In this document: piece by piece, positions 33,366-45,246 of the stretch | Layout: each line of letters begins with the position of its first letter | Numbering within the stretch: the first letter of the stretch is position 1 | Position numbers and translations under genes: made by a program | Notes under the pieces: generated by a model | The model's input: the letters and a program-made list of their open reading frames with translations, nothing else | Database searches by the model: none | What the model was told of the DNA's origin: nothing | Source of the DNA: Spiroplasma syrphidicola EA-1 | Lineage (GTDB): Bacteria; Bacillota_I; Bacilli_A; Mycoplasmatales; Mycoplasmataceae | NCBI RefSeq assembly: GCF_000400955.1 | Contig: NC_021284.1 | Coordinates: 682,001-746,000, forward strand | Reading direction: 5' to 3' | Length of the DNA stretch: 64,000 bases

Positions 33366-34280
33366 CTACTCTTTCTCTCGTAAACTTGCCAATTTTTCAC
33401 TAAATTCTAATGGTAATTCACTAGTAATTTTAATTATTTTACCAGTGCGAGGATGAACTAATTCTAATTCATATGCATGTAAATATTGCCCAAATGATTC
33501 TTTCTTATCACTTAAATAACCATAAGTTGGGTCCCCATAAACAGGGTGATTAATATATTGCAAATGAACTCTAATTTGATGAGTTCTTCCTGTTTCTAAC
33601 TCACACTCTATATAAGTATAATCACTAAAGCGTTCAATTACAAGTATATTTGTCACAGCTGGTTTTGAATTTTGTCCCGTCACAGCCATTTTTTTGCGAT
33701 CAAAAGGGCTACGACCAATTGGGGCATTAATTTTAGCCCGATTCTCAGTAATTACACCATGCACCAAAGCTCGGTAACGACGATGGAGGATTTTATTTTG
33801 AATTTGTTTTTGTAATTCCTGATGTGTAAAATCGTTCTTAGCAACTACTAGTAACCCTGTTGTTTGACGATCAATACGATGAACAATTCCTGGCCGTAAT
33901 TCCCCACTAGCAGTTGATCAATTAACATCTAATCCTAGCAAGCCATTTACCAAGGTATTTTCATAATGCCCCGGGGCTGGATGAACAACTAACCCATTTG
34001 GTTTGTCAATAATCATTAAATCATCATCTTGATACATAATTTTTAAATCCATCTCTTGGCCAACTAATTCTTGGTTAGTAGATATTTCTGGGCTCTTAAT
34101 TTCAATTTCATCATTGATTTGTAATTGGTAATTGCTACTAACTTGTTGATTATTAACGCTAATATACCCTGTTCGAATTAACGTTTGAATTTTAGTTCGT
34201 GATAAAGGTTCTGGAGTTGTGGCAAAATATTCTGTTAAATATTTATCAAGGCGCATTTGACTAGTACTAATAAGCTTCAT
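33366..34280 (-). CDS. rluD: RluD-type rRNA pseudouridine synthase
   Basis: A 304-residue RluA-family enzyme with an N-terminal S4 domain (MRLDKYLTEYFATTPEPLSR) and the catalytic domain: IDKPNGLVVHPAPGHYENT, the active-site aspartate in GIVHRIDRQTTGLLVVAK, and GRTHQIRVHLQYINHPVYGD. Likely target is helix 69 of 23S rRNA, by family analogy. Its ATG overlaps the lspA stop (TAATG), the usual lspA-rluD pair. Confidence 0.93.
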
Positions 34281-34855
34281 TATTCTTCTCTTTCTGGGTG
34301 GGCAATTCCCTCTTTTTGATATTCGCGATAATATTTAATAATACTGATAATAACACCAATCACAATGACAACAACCCCAAATGTTACTCACATATCAGCT
34401 AAATTAAAAATACTATATGGGGGAAATAATACTCAAGCAAGAAAATCAACAACTCCACCGTTATTTCACATTCGATCAACTAAATTACCAAAACCACCAG
34501 TAACAATCATTATTAATCCTACAATAATAACTTTTTGATTGGCATATAAAAATAATAGTAACGCTAAAACAGTAATTAAAACAGCGCCAACAATTGTTCC
34601 AGCTAAATTATCAGCATTAGCCCCAAAGGCAATCCCTTTATTAATAATTAACTGAAAATTAATAAAACCATCTAAAAACGGAACTTGAACATTATAAGGT
34701 AATAAATTAAATGCTAATTGTTTTGAAATAATATCTAACGTTAATAAACCACAAAAAATTGGTAAACAAACAATTAGTTTATATTTTCAAAGATATTCTC
34801 TTAATTTAAAATGTTCCTTAACATCATTAAAAAACTGTTTTGAGCGTGCTGTCAT
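34280..34855 (-). CDS. lspA: Lipoprotein signal peptidase
   Basis: LspA removes signal peptides from prolipoproteins, several of which occur in this window. The 191-residue protein is longer at the N terminus than average (about 30 charged residues). It has four helices and both catalytic aspartates: GNLVDRMWNNGGVVDF and FNLADMWVTFG. It lies between ileS (39 bases upstream) and rluD (overlap). GGAGAAAAG is found before the ATG. Confidence 0.94.
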
Positions 34856-34894
34856 CTTTTCTTCTCCTTTTATTAATTATTATCTCATAATTTC

Positions 34895-37600
<2,706 letters not shown>

Positions 37601-37825
37601 GTTTTTTCCTTTCCTAATAAAAAAGTAAGTGATATAAGAGTGTTAAAAACACGGTACCATCTTACTTCATAAATATTTTGTTAAATATTTATCTTTCTCT
37701 TTCATGTTAAGTTGTTAAAAATAACTGATAATTTAACAATTTTTATAATTAGCTCGCATCGTCCTAATCTTGCTGGAATAAAAGTTTTGTTAAACCGTGG
37801 TTTATTTTTCTACTTTAATCATATC
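37601..37825 (-). promoter_or_regulatory. T-box riboswitch of ileS
   Basis: The T-box AAGATGGTACCGTG (minus strand, 37650-37664) overlaps a terminator/antiterminator region: AAGTAAG and CTTACTT (37619-37629 and 37661-37668) can pair before a U-run. Upstream is an AGTA element and a GATGCGAG loop typical of Stem I, and ATT codons occur in the specifier window. A TATGAT box near 37828 suggests a promoter at the end of the preceding gene. Confidence 0.85.
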
Positions 37826-37830
37826 TTATT

Positions 37831-38232
37831 TTATTTAATTTTGTTAATAATTTCTTTTTTAATCATTTCTGAAATTCTTGTCCCATCATTAATGGTAAAA
37901 GCATAAATTTTTTTATTCCGCTCAAGAAAATCATCAATTGCTTGTAAAACTGCTTGAGGATTTGCCCGATTTTCATCAATTTCATCTAATAAGTTGGCAA
38001 TTTCCTCTTTGAAGGCATATGAGAAATCAACAGCTTTCATAATAATTCGTCCAGCATTATGACTGGCAACTTCAAAAGCTTCATGGGATTTTTCAATATT
38101 ATAGCGCGAAACTTCTTCTAATGATTGAACTTCTGCTATATACTTTTTTAAATTGTCATTTTCTTGTTGCAATTCTGTTAACTGCTGTTTTTGGCGGGCC
38201 AGGATTTTTTCTAGTTGCTCCAGTTCACTCAT
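37831..38232 (-). CDS. DivIVA-like coiled-coil protein
   Basis: A 133-residue protein with a long coiled coil in residues 1-60 (ILARQKQQLTELQQENDNL) and a second helical region with acidic residues. By position, at the end of the division cluster after ylmH and before ileS, it corresponds to DivIVA, but it lacks the N-terminal membrane-binding part of that protein, so the call rests on context and coiled coil. It begins 8 bases after ylmH, with AGGTG before the ATG. Confidence 0.6.
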   Translation of the reverse strand: MSELEQLEKILARQKQQLTELQQENDNLKKYIAEVQSLEEVSRYNIEKSHEAFEVASHNAGRIIMKAVDFSYAFKEEIANLLDEIDENRANPQAVLQAIDDFLERNKKIYAFTINDGTRISEMIKKEIINKIK

Positions 38233-38240
38233 CTTTTCAC

Positions 38241-38990
38241 CTACTCATATTTGGCAATTTCAATTCGAAAATTATCATTTTTCAATTGATTAATATCTTG
38301 AATTAAAAATCGTCCATATTTTTTTATCGATAATATCATACCATAATTAATGCTAAAAGTCCTACGATTGTTGACTGAAAAGTCGACATAAACCATTTCT
38401 TTTTTAATCATTGTCTGAGCAACAGTTCGTGACAAATTACAAATCGCACTAACAATCGCATCTAATCGTAAACTTTGCGTAACTTTGCTAAAAGTCTTAA
38501 ATTTAATAACCATTTCAACCGGCGTTGGGGCTAAACTAAATTCTAATCAGCGATTCTGGCACTCTAATGGCCCTGATAAAAAAACCGGGCTAATTTTTGT
38601 AAGAACACTTAAATAGATTTTGTCTTCGGTAAGGTACAAATCACCAAGGACTTTTTGGTCAAGTTGCAACTGATTTAAAAAGTAACCAACCAAAACATTA
38701 TGCTTAAAAAGATGGTCTTTTGGTTGGGTTGCCACTAATAACTCTGTATTATTAACTGAACTATTAACCGTTACTGTTACACGATAACCATTTAAAAAAG
38801 GACGATGTATTGTATAGTCCTTAATTTGTGCTTTTTTAAAAACACCCTGTAAGATATTTAATTGCGCCAAGGACATAAAATCGGTTGTGACGATTTGACC
38901 TCGTTTAGCTTGCTCACATCATCCTTTTAACTTATTAATAAAAGCTAAATCATTCTGATAATGCTGAGCTAAATATGCTTTATCGTTCAC
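38241..38990 (-). CDS. ylmH: YlmH-type S4 RNA-binding protein
   Basis: A 249-residue protein with a C-terminal S4 domain (SLRLDAIVSAICNLSRTVAQ, then VYVDFSVNN) and an N-terminal YlmH domain, in the cluster position sepF-ylmH-divIVA. YlmH binds ribosomes and helps rescue stalled 50S-tRNA complexes in Firmicutes. The start is GTG at 38990, directly adjacent to the sepF stop, with AGGAG 5 bases upstream; no earlier ATG exists in frame. Two UGA tryptophans split the standard frame. Confidence 0.85.
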
Positions 38991-39422
38991 CTAATCTCCT
39001 AAGACAAATTCATATGTCTGATTTTCTAAGCGGCGGGCTGTTCCAGCAAAACTATACATTACCCCACTGATAAAATCAAGTAAGCGAATTCGTTCTTCTT
39101 TTGGTAAATGTTCTAAATGAACAATAATTTGGCCATGTTTTAACAATAAATCAGCAATTTTAGGAGCATCATTAAAGTCTTTTGCTGTATATCCTGTTGT
39201 CGCGCTTTGATCAGTGCTATCATCTTTGGCGCTGACTAGTGACGCCTGTTCAGGATTGATAACTGGTTGAGTAAAACTAACTTTTTGTAATGGTTCTGCG
39301 TTAAGACTTGGATTAGTACCCTCGTGTTGTTGGTGATCAACAGATGATGTTTGTTCTGAAAAATCTATCTTTTGTTGGGAAAAATCTAAGTTATTACTTT
39401 TCTTTTTTGAAAAAATTCCCAT
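38991..39422 (-). CDS. sepF: Cell division protein SepF
   Basis: SepF helps align FtsZ filaments at the membrane. This 143-residue protein starts with MGIFSKKK, lacks the long amphipathic helix seen in walled bacteria, has a Gln/Ser-rich linker (20-75) and the folded core (KIADLLLKHGQIIVHLEHLP, RLLDFISGVMYSF). The core shows the family pattern. It starts 6 bases after ftsZ. In a wall-less cell it would support FtsZ without a peptidoglycan machine. Confidence 0.88.
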   Translation of the reverse strand: MGIFSKKKSNNLDFSQQKIDFSEQTSSVDHQQHEGTNPSLNAEPLQKVSFTQPVINPEQASLVSAKDDSTDQSATTGYTAKDFNDAPKIADLLLKHGQIIVHLEHLPKEERIRLLDFISGVMYSFAGTARRLENQTYEFVLGD

Positions 39423-39428
39423 AATTAA

Positions 39429-40652
39429 TTATCAACTTCTGCGAACAAATGGTGGTAAGTCATCATCGTCATCATCATTTTGGTCATTTTGTTCTGGATT
39501 AACATGTTCACGTCAAGCATTAATTCGGCGATTAGCATTTGCTGTTTCCCGTTCAGCATTTTGTTGTAAGTTATTGAAATAACTTGGTCGTTTACGAATA
39601 TTTTCACCATCAACTTCATCATCGTCATGATTTTCCGTTGGGCCTTCATATTCTTCTTCACTACCAGCATCTTGGGGATAACCATTATAATTATAAGCTT
39701 GGTGGTCATCATCAAACCCAGTGGCAATAACGGTTACAATCATTTCATCATCTAAATGTTCATTAACAGCTGTTCCGAAAATAATATTAACTTCCCCACC
39801 AATTGCTTGTTTGACAATATCAACAGCATCATTAGCATCATTTAAAGTTAAAGTATTTCCCCCTGTAACGTTAATAATAGCATCTTTTGCCCCACGAATT
39901 GAGGCTTCTAATAATGGTGAAATAATTGCTTTGTTAGCCGCTTCAATTGCTTTATCTTTTCCTGATCCAATTCCGATTCCAAATAAGGCATTCCCTTTAT
40001 TGCGCATAACGGTTTTAATATCAGCAAAGTCTAAGTTAATTAACGACGGTACGGCAATTAAATCAGTAATTGTTTGTACCCCTTGACGTAAAATATTGTC
40101 AGCCTCTTTAAATGAATCTTTTAATGGTACGCCCCCAATTACTTCTAGTAAACGGTCATTTGAAATAATAATTAGTGAGTCAACATATTTGCGTAACTCT
40201 TCTGTCCCTTGAATGGCATAACTATTACGCGCACGGCCTTCAAATGAAAATGGTGTTGTAATAATCCCAACTGTTAAAGCTCCTGCTTCTTTGGCGATTT
40301 TGGCGATGATTGGGGCCGCTCCGGTCCCAGTTCCTCCCCCCATTCCAGCGGCAACAAAGACCATATCAGCATCTTTTAATGCTTCTCTAATTTCATCGGT
40401 TGATTCAATTGCTGCTTGACGACCAACATCAGGGTTGGCTCCGGCTCCTAATCCTTTTGATGTTTCTTTTCCTAAAACAATTTTGTTCTTTGATTTTGAA
40501 ACACTAATAATTTGGGCATCTGTATTTGCAACAATAAACTCTACACCTTGTACTCCAGCTTCAATCATTCTATTAACAGCATTGTTTCCAGCGCCTCCAA
40601 CTCCAATTACTTTAATTGAAGCGACTTGTTCATAATTGTCAAAATTGTCCAT
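39429..40652 (-). CDS. ftsZ: Cell division protein FtsZ
   Basis: Tubulin-like GTPase. 407 residues. The N-terminal domain has [16 protein letters not shown], the tubulin signature [13 protein letters not shown] and [11 protein letters not shown]. The C-terminal tail is a long, acidic Asp/Asn-rich linker ending in DLPPFVRR, the conserved peptide bound by FtsA and SepF. The reading frame extends past a UGA at 39513, so the tail is lost under the standard code. GGAGGAATT precedes the ATG. Confidence 0.97.
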
Positions 40653-40700
40653 CGTTTAATTCCTCCGCTTTATATTCTTATTTAAATATATTGTACTATT

Positions 40701-42020
40701 TTATTTAAGGTTTTGGTACAAATTTTGTTGATATTGTCCTTGTTCACCAAATTGGTTAACTGGTAATGGTCGTAAATATGTACCTTGTTTTTCTGCTGGA
40801 TTTTGTGTTACTTCTGGCTGTTTTACGGTTGGAGCCAGATATGTTACAAAACGTTGATCAACAGCTTGTAAACTTGTTCCGCTAACTTTATTAGCTAAAT
40901 GCTGATAATAAATGTTTCCCAATAACCCGGTACATCACGCTTCGCGAGCGCCAATTGTTTCAGGTAAATAAACACTTAAATTATAGTTTTTATTCATTGT
41001 TAATAATTGTTCTTTAAATCCACTAATTTTTAGGATATCCCCAACAACAACTAGGGGGTAATCATATTTTTTTAGCGTTGTCGCTAATTTTTGATTTAAA
41101 TGTTCGATTTCTTCTTCTAACACCCGATTAACAATTGTTGTTAAATCATGGTGGGTAAAGTTTAATTGTGTTTGTTGTTCTGGTAAGTATTTACTATAAA
41201 TAACCAGATTATCTTTTGTTTTATTATTTAAGTTAATTATTTTATATAAATATTTGCTTGCTTGTTTATAATCACAATTCATCACTTGACGTAAACGCAT
41301 TATTATTTTTTTAATTCCACCCGGAATAATAATTTGTTCACATAATGTCTCACGGACAAAGATATGTGCTTTAATACTATCATAATCTCAATCCACAATT
41401 GTAATCCCATTTTGGAGATCTAATGGTGAAGCGATATTTCAAGCAAGACTAAACGATTCTGGTAGGATACCCATTACTTCTACCTTTGCATACTTCAGAA
41501 CATTAAAGATTCCTTGTATAATTTGTTTTTTTGTTACATAGACAATTGCTTTGATGCTAACTTTATGTGCAGGAAAGCCAATTGGGGGCGCCGTTACCGC
41601 CTTTTGTTCATTAAGAATGTAGCGGTATGGTCGAATGAAAAACGTTGTTTCATCATCTAATAATGGTACTTCTTTTGCTAGACCAATTAAAGCATCAATA
41701 TCGTTTTTTGTTATTAAACGATCTGTGGTTAGATTTAGCATTTTGGTTGAAGTTTTAATTTTTAAATTGTGTGATGGAATTGAAACAGCAACACGTTGCA
41801 GATCAAGTCCTAATTGACGATTAGCATCTTTAATTACAATGCTTAATTCTTTGGCCATATTTTTTTCATCCATAATTTTGCCATTTTCACAAAAACGATA
41901 CTCTAAGTGTTTTTTGTAAAGGACTTTAATATTTGAATTACTATAAATTCCAACCATAAAACTAAAACTATATTCTTTAATTTCTAACACGGCATATACT
42001 TCTTTTAGTTTGTAATCCAT
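40701..42020 (-). CDS. ftsA: FtsA-like protein with degenerate nucleotide motifs
   Basis: A 439-residue actin-fold protein at the ftsA position. Domain order is recognisable (SHS2/1C region around residues 80-170). Usual FtsA motifs are altered: the phosphate-1 loop DIGTSK reads EIKEYS (residues 13-18), the phosphate-2 loop DIGGGT reads DWDYDS (210-215), and the later glycine-rich adenosine motif reads VVGDILKISGF. The C-terminal 60 residues are Gln/Pro-rich. I start at ATG 42020 rather than GTG 42026 because AAGGAAGG has 8-base spacing. It may still tether FtsZ to the membrane. Confidence 0.8.
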
Positions 42021-42050
42021 ATCCACTACCTTCCTTTCTATTACTGCGTA

Positions 42051-42989
42051 TTAGTTCACCCGTTCTAATATTCGCATTTTGGCACTGGCGCTACGATGAT
42101 TTTCATCAAGCTCTTTACTCGTGGGGACAATAACCTTTTTTGTAATAATTTTAAAATTACTTTGGTAATTGGAAACGACTGGTAAATTTTGATATACCAT
42201 CGCGGCGGGATCGGTTGTCAGTTTTTGAAAAAACTGCTTAACAATCCGATCTTCTAAGGAATGAAATGAAATAATAACTAGTCGCCCTGTGACTGCTAAC
42301 ATTTCAACCGCTTGTTCCAACGATTTTTTTAACACTTCTAATTCTTGATTAACTTCAATTCGAATCGCTTGAAACACCTGCTTAGCAGGGTGTTTCGCTT
42401 TTTTTAACACTTTTTGTGGTAACGATTGCTTAATAATATCAACCAATTGAAATGTTGTGCTAATTTCTTCTTTTGCTCGAGCAGCAACAATAGTTTGGGC
42501 AATCTTTCAACTAAATTTTTCTTCACCATATTCGCGGAAAATCCGAGCTAAATCATTAACAGAATAAGTATTAACAACTATTTTAGCTGTTAAACTTTGC
42601 TTTTGATTCATCCGCATATCAAGTTCACTATCATAGCGATAACTAAACCCGCGGTAGTCACTATCCAACTGTGGTGAGGAAACTCCTAAATCATAAAGAA
42701 TCCCATTAACTGTTTGAACATTTCGAATGACTAATTCAGCTTGTAAATGCATAAAATTGGCATTAATGATTTCAAAATTAGGTTTGTTTAACAGCCCCAA
42801 TTGTTTTTTGGCGGCATTAATTGCCTCATCATCTTGTTCAAAACAATATAATTTTCCAGTTGTTAATTGGCTTAAAATTGCGGTACTGTGACCAGCACGC
42901 CCTAATGTGCAGTCAACATAAACCCCATTTGGTTTAATCATTAGGCCCTCAAGTGCTTCTTTTAATAAAACGGGATAATGTTTATCCAT
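42051..42989 (-). CDS. rsmH: 16S rRNA (cytosine-1402-N4)-methyltransferase
   Basis: RsmH/MraW modifies C1402 in the decoding centre. The 312-residue protein has the opening HYPVLLKEALEGL, the SAM-binding VDCTLGRAGHS, LYDLGVSSPQLD, RGFSYRYDSELDMRMNQ and VISFHSLEDRIVKQFF. It is between mraZ (6 bases) and ftsA (30 bases), the conserved order. A UGA tryptophan splits it at 42507. Confidence 0.95.
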
Positions 42990-42995
42990 TGTTAA

Positions 42996-43427
42996 TTAAA
43001 TTTTTTCTTCAAAATTCTTGGCAGCGTCTTCCATTGCTGGCGCACCATCAATATATTTTTCTCACACAATTGGGTCTCATAATTCCAAATGATCGTTATT
43101 TCCAATAATAACAACATCTTTACTAATTTGCGCTTTTTCTTGCAAAATTACCGTTAATTTTATTCTTCCGGCATTATCGAAAGTAGTTTCATCCGACATT
43201 GACATTACTTTTCTTGCCAATGCTCGTCCTTCAGGAGTGGCTTGCCCAGTTGAAGCAACTTTGGCAATTCATTTTAGCCATTCATCTTCACTGCGCACAT
43301 CAATACAACCATCAAAACCAAGAGAAATAAAGACTTTATTAGCTTTAAATTGCTCTCGTAATTTTGAGGGAATCGTTAAACGCCCTTTATCATCTAAGGT
43401 ATGATTGTATGTGCCTAGTAGTGCCAT
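42996..43427 (-). CDS. mraZ: Transcription regulator MraZ
   Basis: MraZ is the regulator of the division cluster and binds repeats in its own promoter. The 143-residue protein has two AbrB-like repeats: GTYNHTLDDKGRLTIPSKLR and DNAGRIKLTVILQEKAQI. The start is at MALLGTY (43427), after GGGAG; longer frames upstream would include the operator. Two AAAGTGGG boxes lie immediately before the gene. Confidence 0.94.
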
Positions 43428-43429
43428 CT

Positions 43430-43490
43430 CCCACTTTCCCCCACTTTCATACAAATTATATGACATTCTTCCCCATAATGCAACACTTTT
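43430..43490 (-). promoter_or_regulatory. mraZ promoter with MraZ-box repeats
   Basis: On the minus strand TTGCAT (43478-43483) and TATAAT (43455-43460) are separated by 17 bases, a good sigma-70 type promoter. Two AAAGTGGG boxes (43440-43447 and 43430-43437), 10 bp apart, lie between start site and gene, and a further AAAAGTGT (43483-43490) overlaps the -35. Repeats of AAAGTG are the known MraZ target in Mollicutes. Confidence 0.75.
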
Positions 43491-43522
43491 CAACAAAAAC
43501 TTTTAAATCATCATTATAGGCT

Positions 43523-43566
43523 AAAAAAAAAAAAAAAACTTCCCTTTCAAAGGGAAGTTTTTTTTA
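43523..43566 (-). terminator. Terminator of rpmF with A16 tract
   Basis: CTTCCCTTT and AAGGGAAG form a tight stem preceded by a run of 16 A (43523-43538), which is a U16 tract in the minus-strand transcript. It is directly downstream of the rpmF stop. Confidence 0.85.
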
Positions 43567-43740
43567 GTCAACTCTGACTACTTCTTTATTTTTATAATAT
43601 CCACATTCACGACAAACTCTGTGTGGTTTAATTGTTGCTCCACAATTTTTACATGAAATTAATGTTGCTCCAGCTAATTTAAAATGTGTACGACGCTTTC
43701 TTTTTGCCTGTTTCGACGTCTTTCTAAATGGTACTGCCAC
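43564..43740 (-). CDS. rpmF: Ribosomal protein bL32
   Basis: A 58-residue protein: VPFRKTSKQAKRKRRTHFK, followed by a zinc ribbon with CKNCG and CRECG. The start is GTG at 43740, preceded by GGAGGGG. It lies directly after the YceD-like gene, the usual pairing with rpmF in many bacteria. The terminator contains a U16 run. Confidence 0.95.
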   Translation of the reverse strand: MAVPFRKTSKQAKRKRRTHFKLAGATLISCKNCGATIKPHRVCRECGYYKNKEVVRVD

Positions 43741-43741
43741 T

Positions 43742-44260
43742 TTATTTCCCCTCCTTTATTTTCTGCTCCCATAATTCTTGCAATTTATTTCATCGTGAAT
43801 CTTCTTGTTTTGCCAAGTAACTCTCAAAGTCTTCTTCCGATAAAACCTGTCAAGATGAATCACCACTAATTATTGTATCACTATTTTCCGATAAATTAAT
43901 AGGAATATTAATAATTATTTCATCTCATGCATATTTTATTATATCAAAATTTTGCTCTTTTAAATAATTAATATCAGTTTTTTGATAAAATTTAAAACTA
44001 TAATAGTCATTTCATTCTAATGTAATTGGATACAAAAATAACTTTAATGTTCGTGAATCTTCAATCACTAATTCACCGCTGATCTTTGCTTTAACTTCAA
44101 TTGCATCTAATTCGGCATTATATTTAATTATCCCCGTAGCAGTTAAATTTTTTCCGTCCCGAATATTTGGCGAATAATTTTCTAGATTTTCAATTGTTGT
44201 TAAATTTTCGGTAAAATTAATGACTGGACTATTAATAAAATCAGCTTTTTTATAAATCAT
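43742..44260 (-). CDS. YceD/DUF177 family protein
   Basis: A 172-residue protein with the DUF177 pattern: a small beta domain (ATGIIKYNAELDAIEVKAKI, then GELVIEDSRTLKL) and an acidic helical end. It is linked to rpmF in most bacteria and related proteins are implicated in 23S rRNA accumulation. The ATG at 44260 follows GGAGGG by 4 bases; an in-frame TTG at 44272 is the alternative. A -10 TATAAT lies near 44295. Confidence 0.85.
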
Positions 44261-44345
44261 TGGACCCTCCAACTTTCCTTATTTCTATTATTATAACTAT
44301 TATAACAAGAATTCCACGCCATAACTTTCGCTTTTTTTGGCTTTT

Positions 44346-44365
44346 TATGCTATAAATATAGCATA
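44346..44365. promoter_or_regulatory. Perfect 20-bp palindrome upstream of RpiR regulator
   Basis: TATGCTATA and TATAGCATA flank AA, a perfect palindrome centred about 40 bases before the ATG of the regulator at 44397 and in the divergent space with the YceD-like gene. A dyad of this kind is a plausible operator for the regulator itself. Confidence 0.5.
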
Positions 44366-44396
44366 CCGTAATCAGTAAAATTTTGGAAGTGATAAA

Positions 44397-45215
44397 ATGC
44401 AACTTATTAAATATACTGAAAGTCATGAGCTAACAAATTTGGAACAGCAGTTAGTTGCCAAATTAAATGAAAACATTAAAGAAACCTTGAAATTATCAAT
44501 TAATAAATTAGCGTTAAAACTCTATATTAGTCCTTCATCTTTAAGTCGGCTGGTTCGTAAACTAGGCTTTAAAAATTATAACGCCTTTATCATTTGATTA
44601 TCTGGACAATATCAATTAGCCCAACGCTATACTTCAACGCAATTAGCAAATAAACAAAAGAACCCCCTTGATATTATCACTAAAATATATCATCAATATG
44701 GTTTTGAATTAGAACAAACTTATTTAAACATTGAAATTAATGATTTTGAAATTGCTATTAATTGAATTCATAACAGTTCCCAGATTATTATTTATGGTCC
44801 TAGTGATAGTAATATTTTTTTAAAAAACTTTAATTTTTATTTAAATTTATTAAGATACCAAACAATTTTAGTAAATTATTTTAGTATTTTTCAACAACTC
44901 CTTGCGACAACGCAAGAAAATGATCTCTTAATTATTTATTTATATCATGAGCAATTAGTTAAGTTACCATGACAAGATCTTTACCAATTAGCTCATACAA
45001 AAAAAATTAAAATTCTATTATTTACTAACTCCAATAAAATTAAGAATAACGATTTTATTCAAAAAATAACCTTAACAAAAAAAGATATCGTCAAGAATAG
45101 TCCTAATTTTACTTCTTATGCTAATAATTTAATGACAATTAATTTTTTATTTGAATTATTAATCGCCAAGTATCATCTTGAATTATCGCCAAAAGCAGAA
45201 GCTCAGAAAAAATAA
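44397..45215 (+). CDS. MurR/RpiR-type transcription regulator
   Basis: A 272-residue regulator with an N-terminal helix-turn-helix (LSINKLALKLYISPSSLSRL, RKLGFKNYNAF) and a divergent SIS-like domain (SQIIIYGPSDSNIFLKNF). The sugar-binding serine/threonine loops of active sugar sensors are poorly kept. It starts with a GGAAGTG site. It is convergent with pheT, sharing a terminator. It is not next to any sugar gene. Confidence 0.82.
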
Positions 45216-45245
45216 TTAAAACCCTTTAAAAATAAAGGGTTTTAA
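45216..45245. terminator. Bidirectional terminator
   Basis: TTAAAACCCTTT and AAAGGGTTTTAA form a 12-bp stem with a 6-nt loop between the convergent rpiR-type gene and pheT. Confidence 0.85.
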
Positions 45246-45246
45246 T

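Noticed and set aside
37712-37906. Plus-strand frame in the ileS leader
   Set aside because: It overlaps the T-box on the other strand and has no ribosome site or family match.
39425-39727. Minus-strand Met/Lys-rich frame over the ftsZ 3' end
   Set aside because: Shadow frame of the acidic FtsZ tail; the ftsZ reading continues to 39429 under table 4.
43684-43869. Plus-strand frame opposite rpmF and the YceD-like gene
   Set aside because: Antisense to two conserved genes with no ribosome site.
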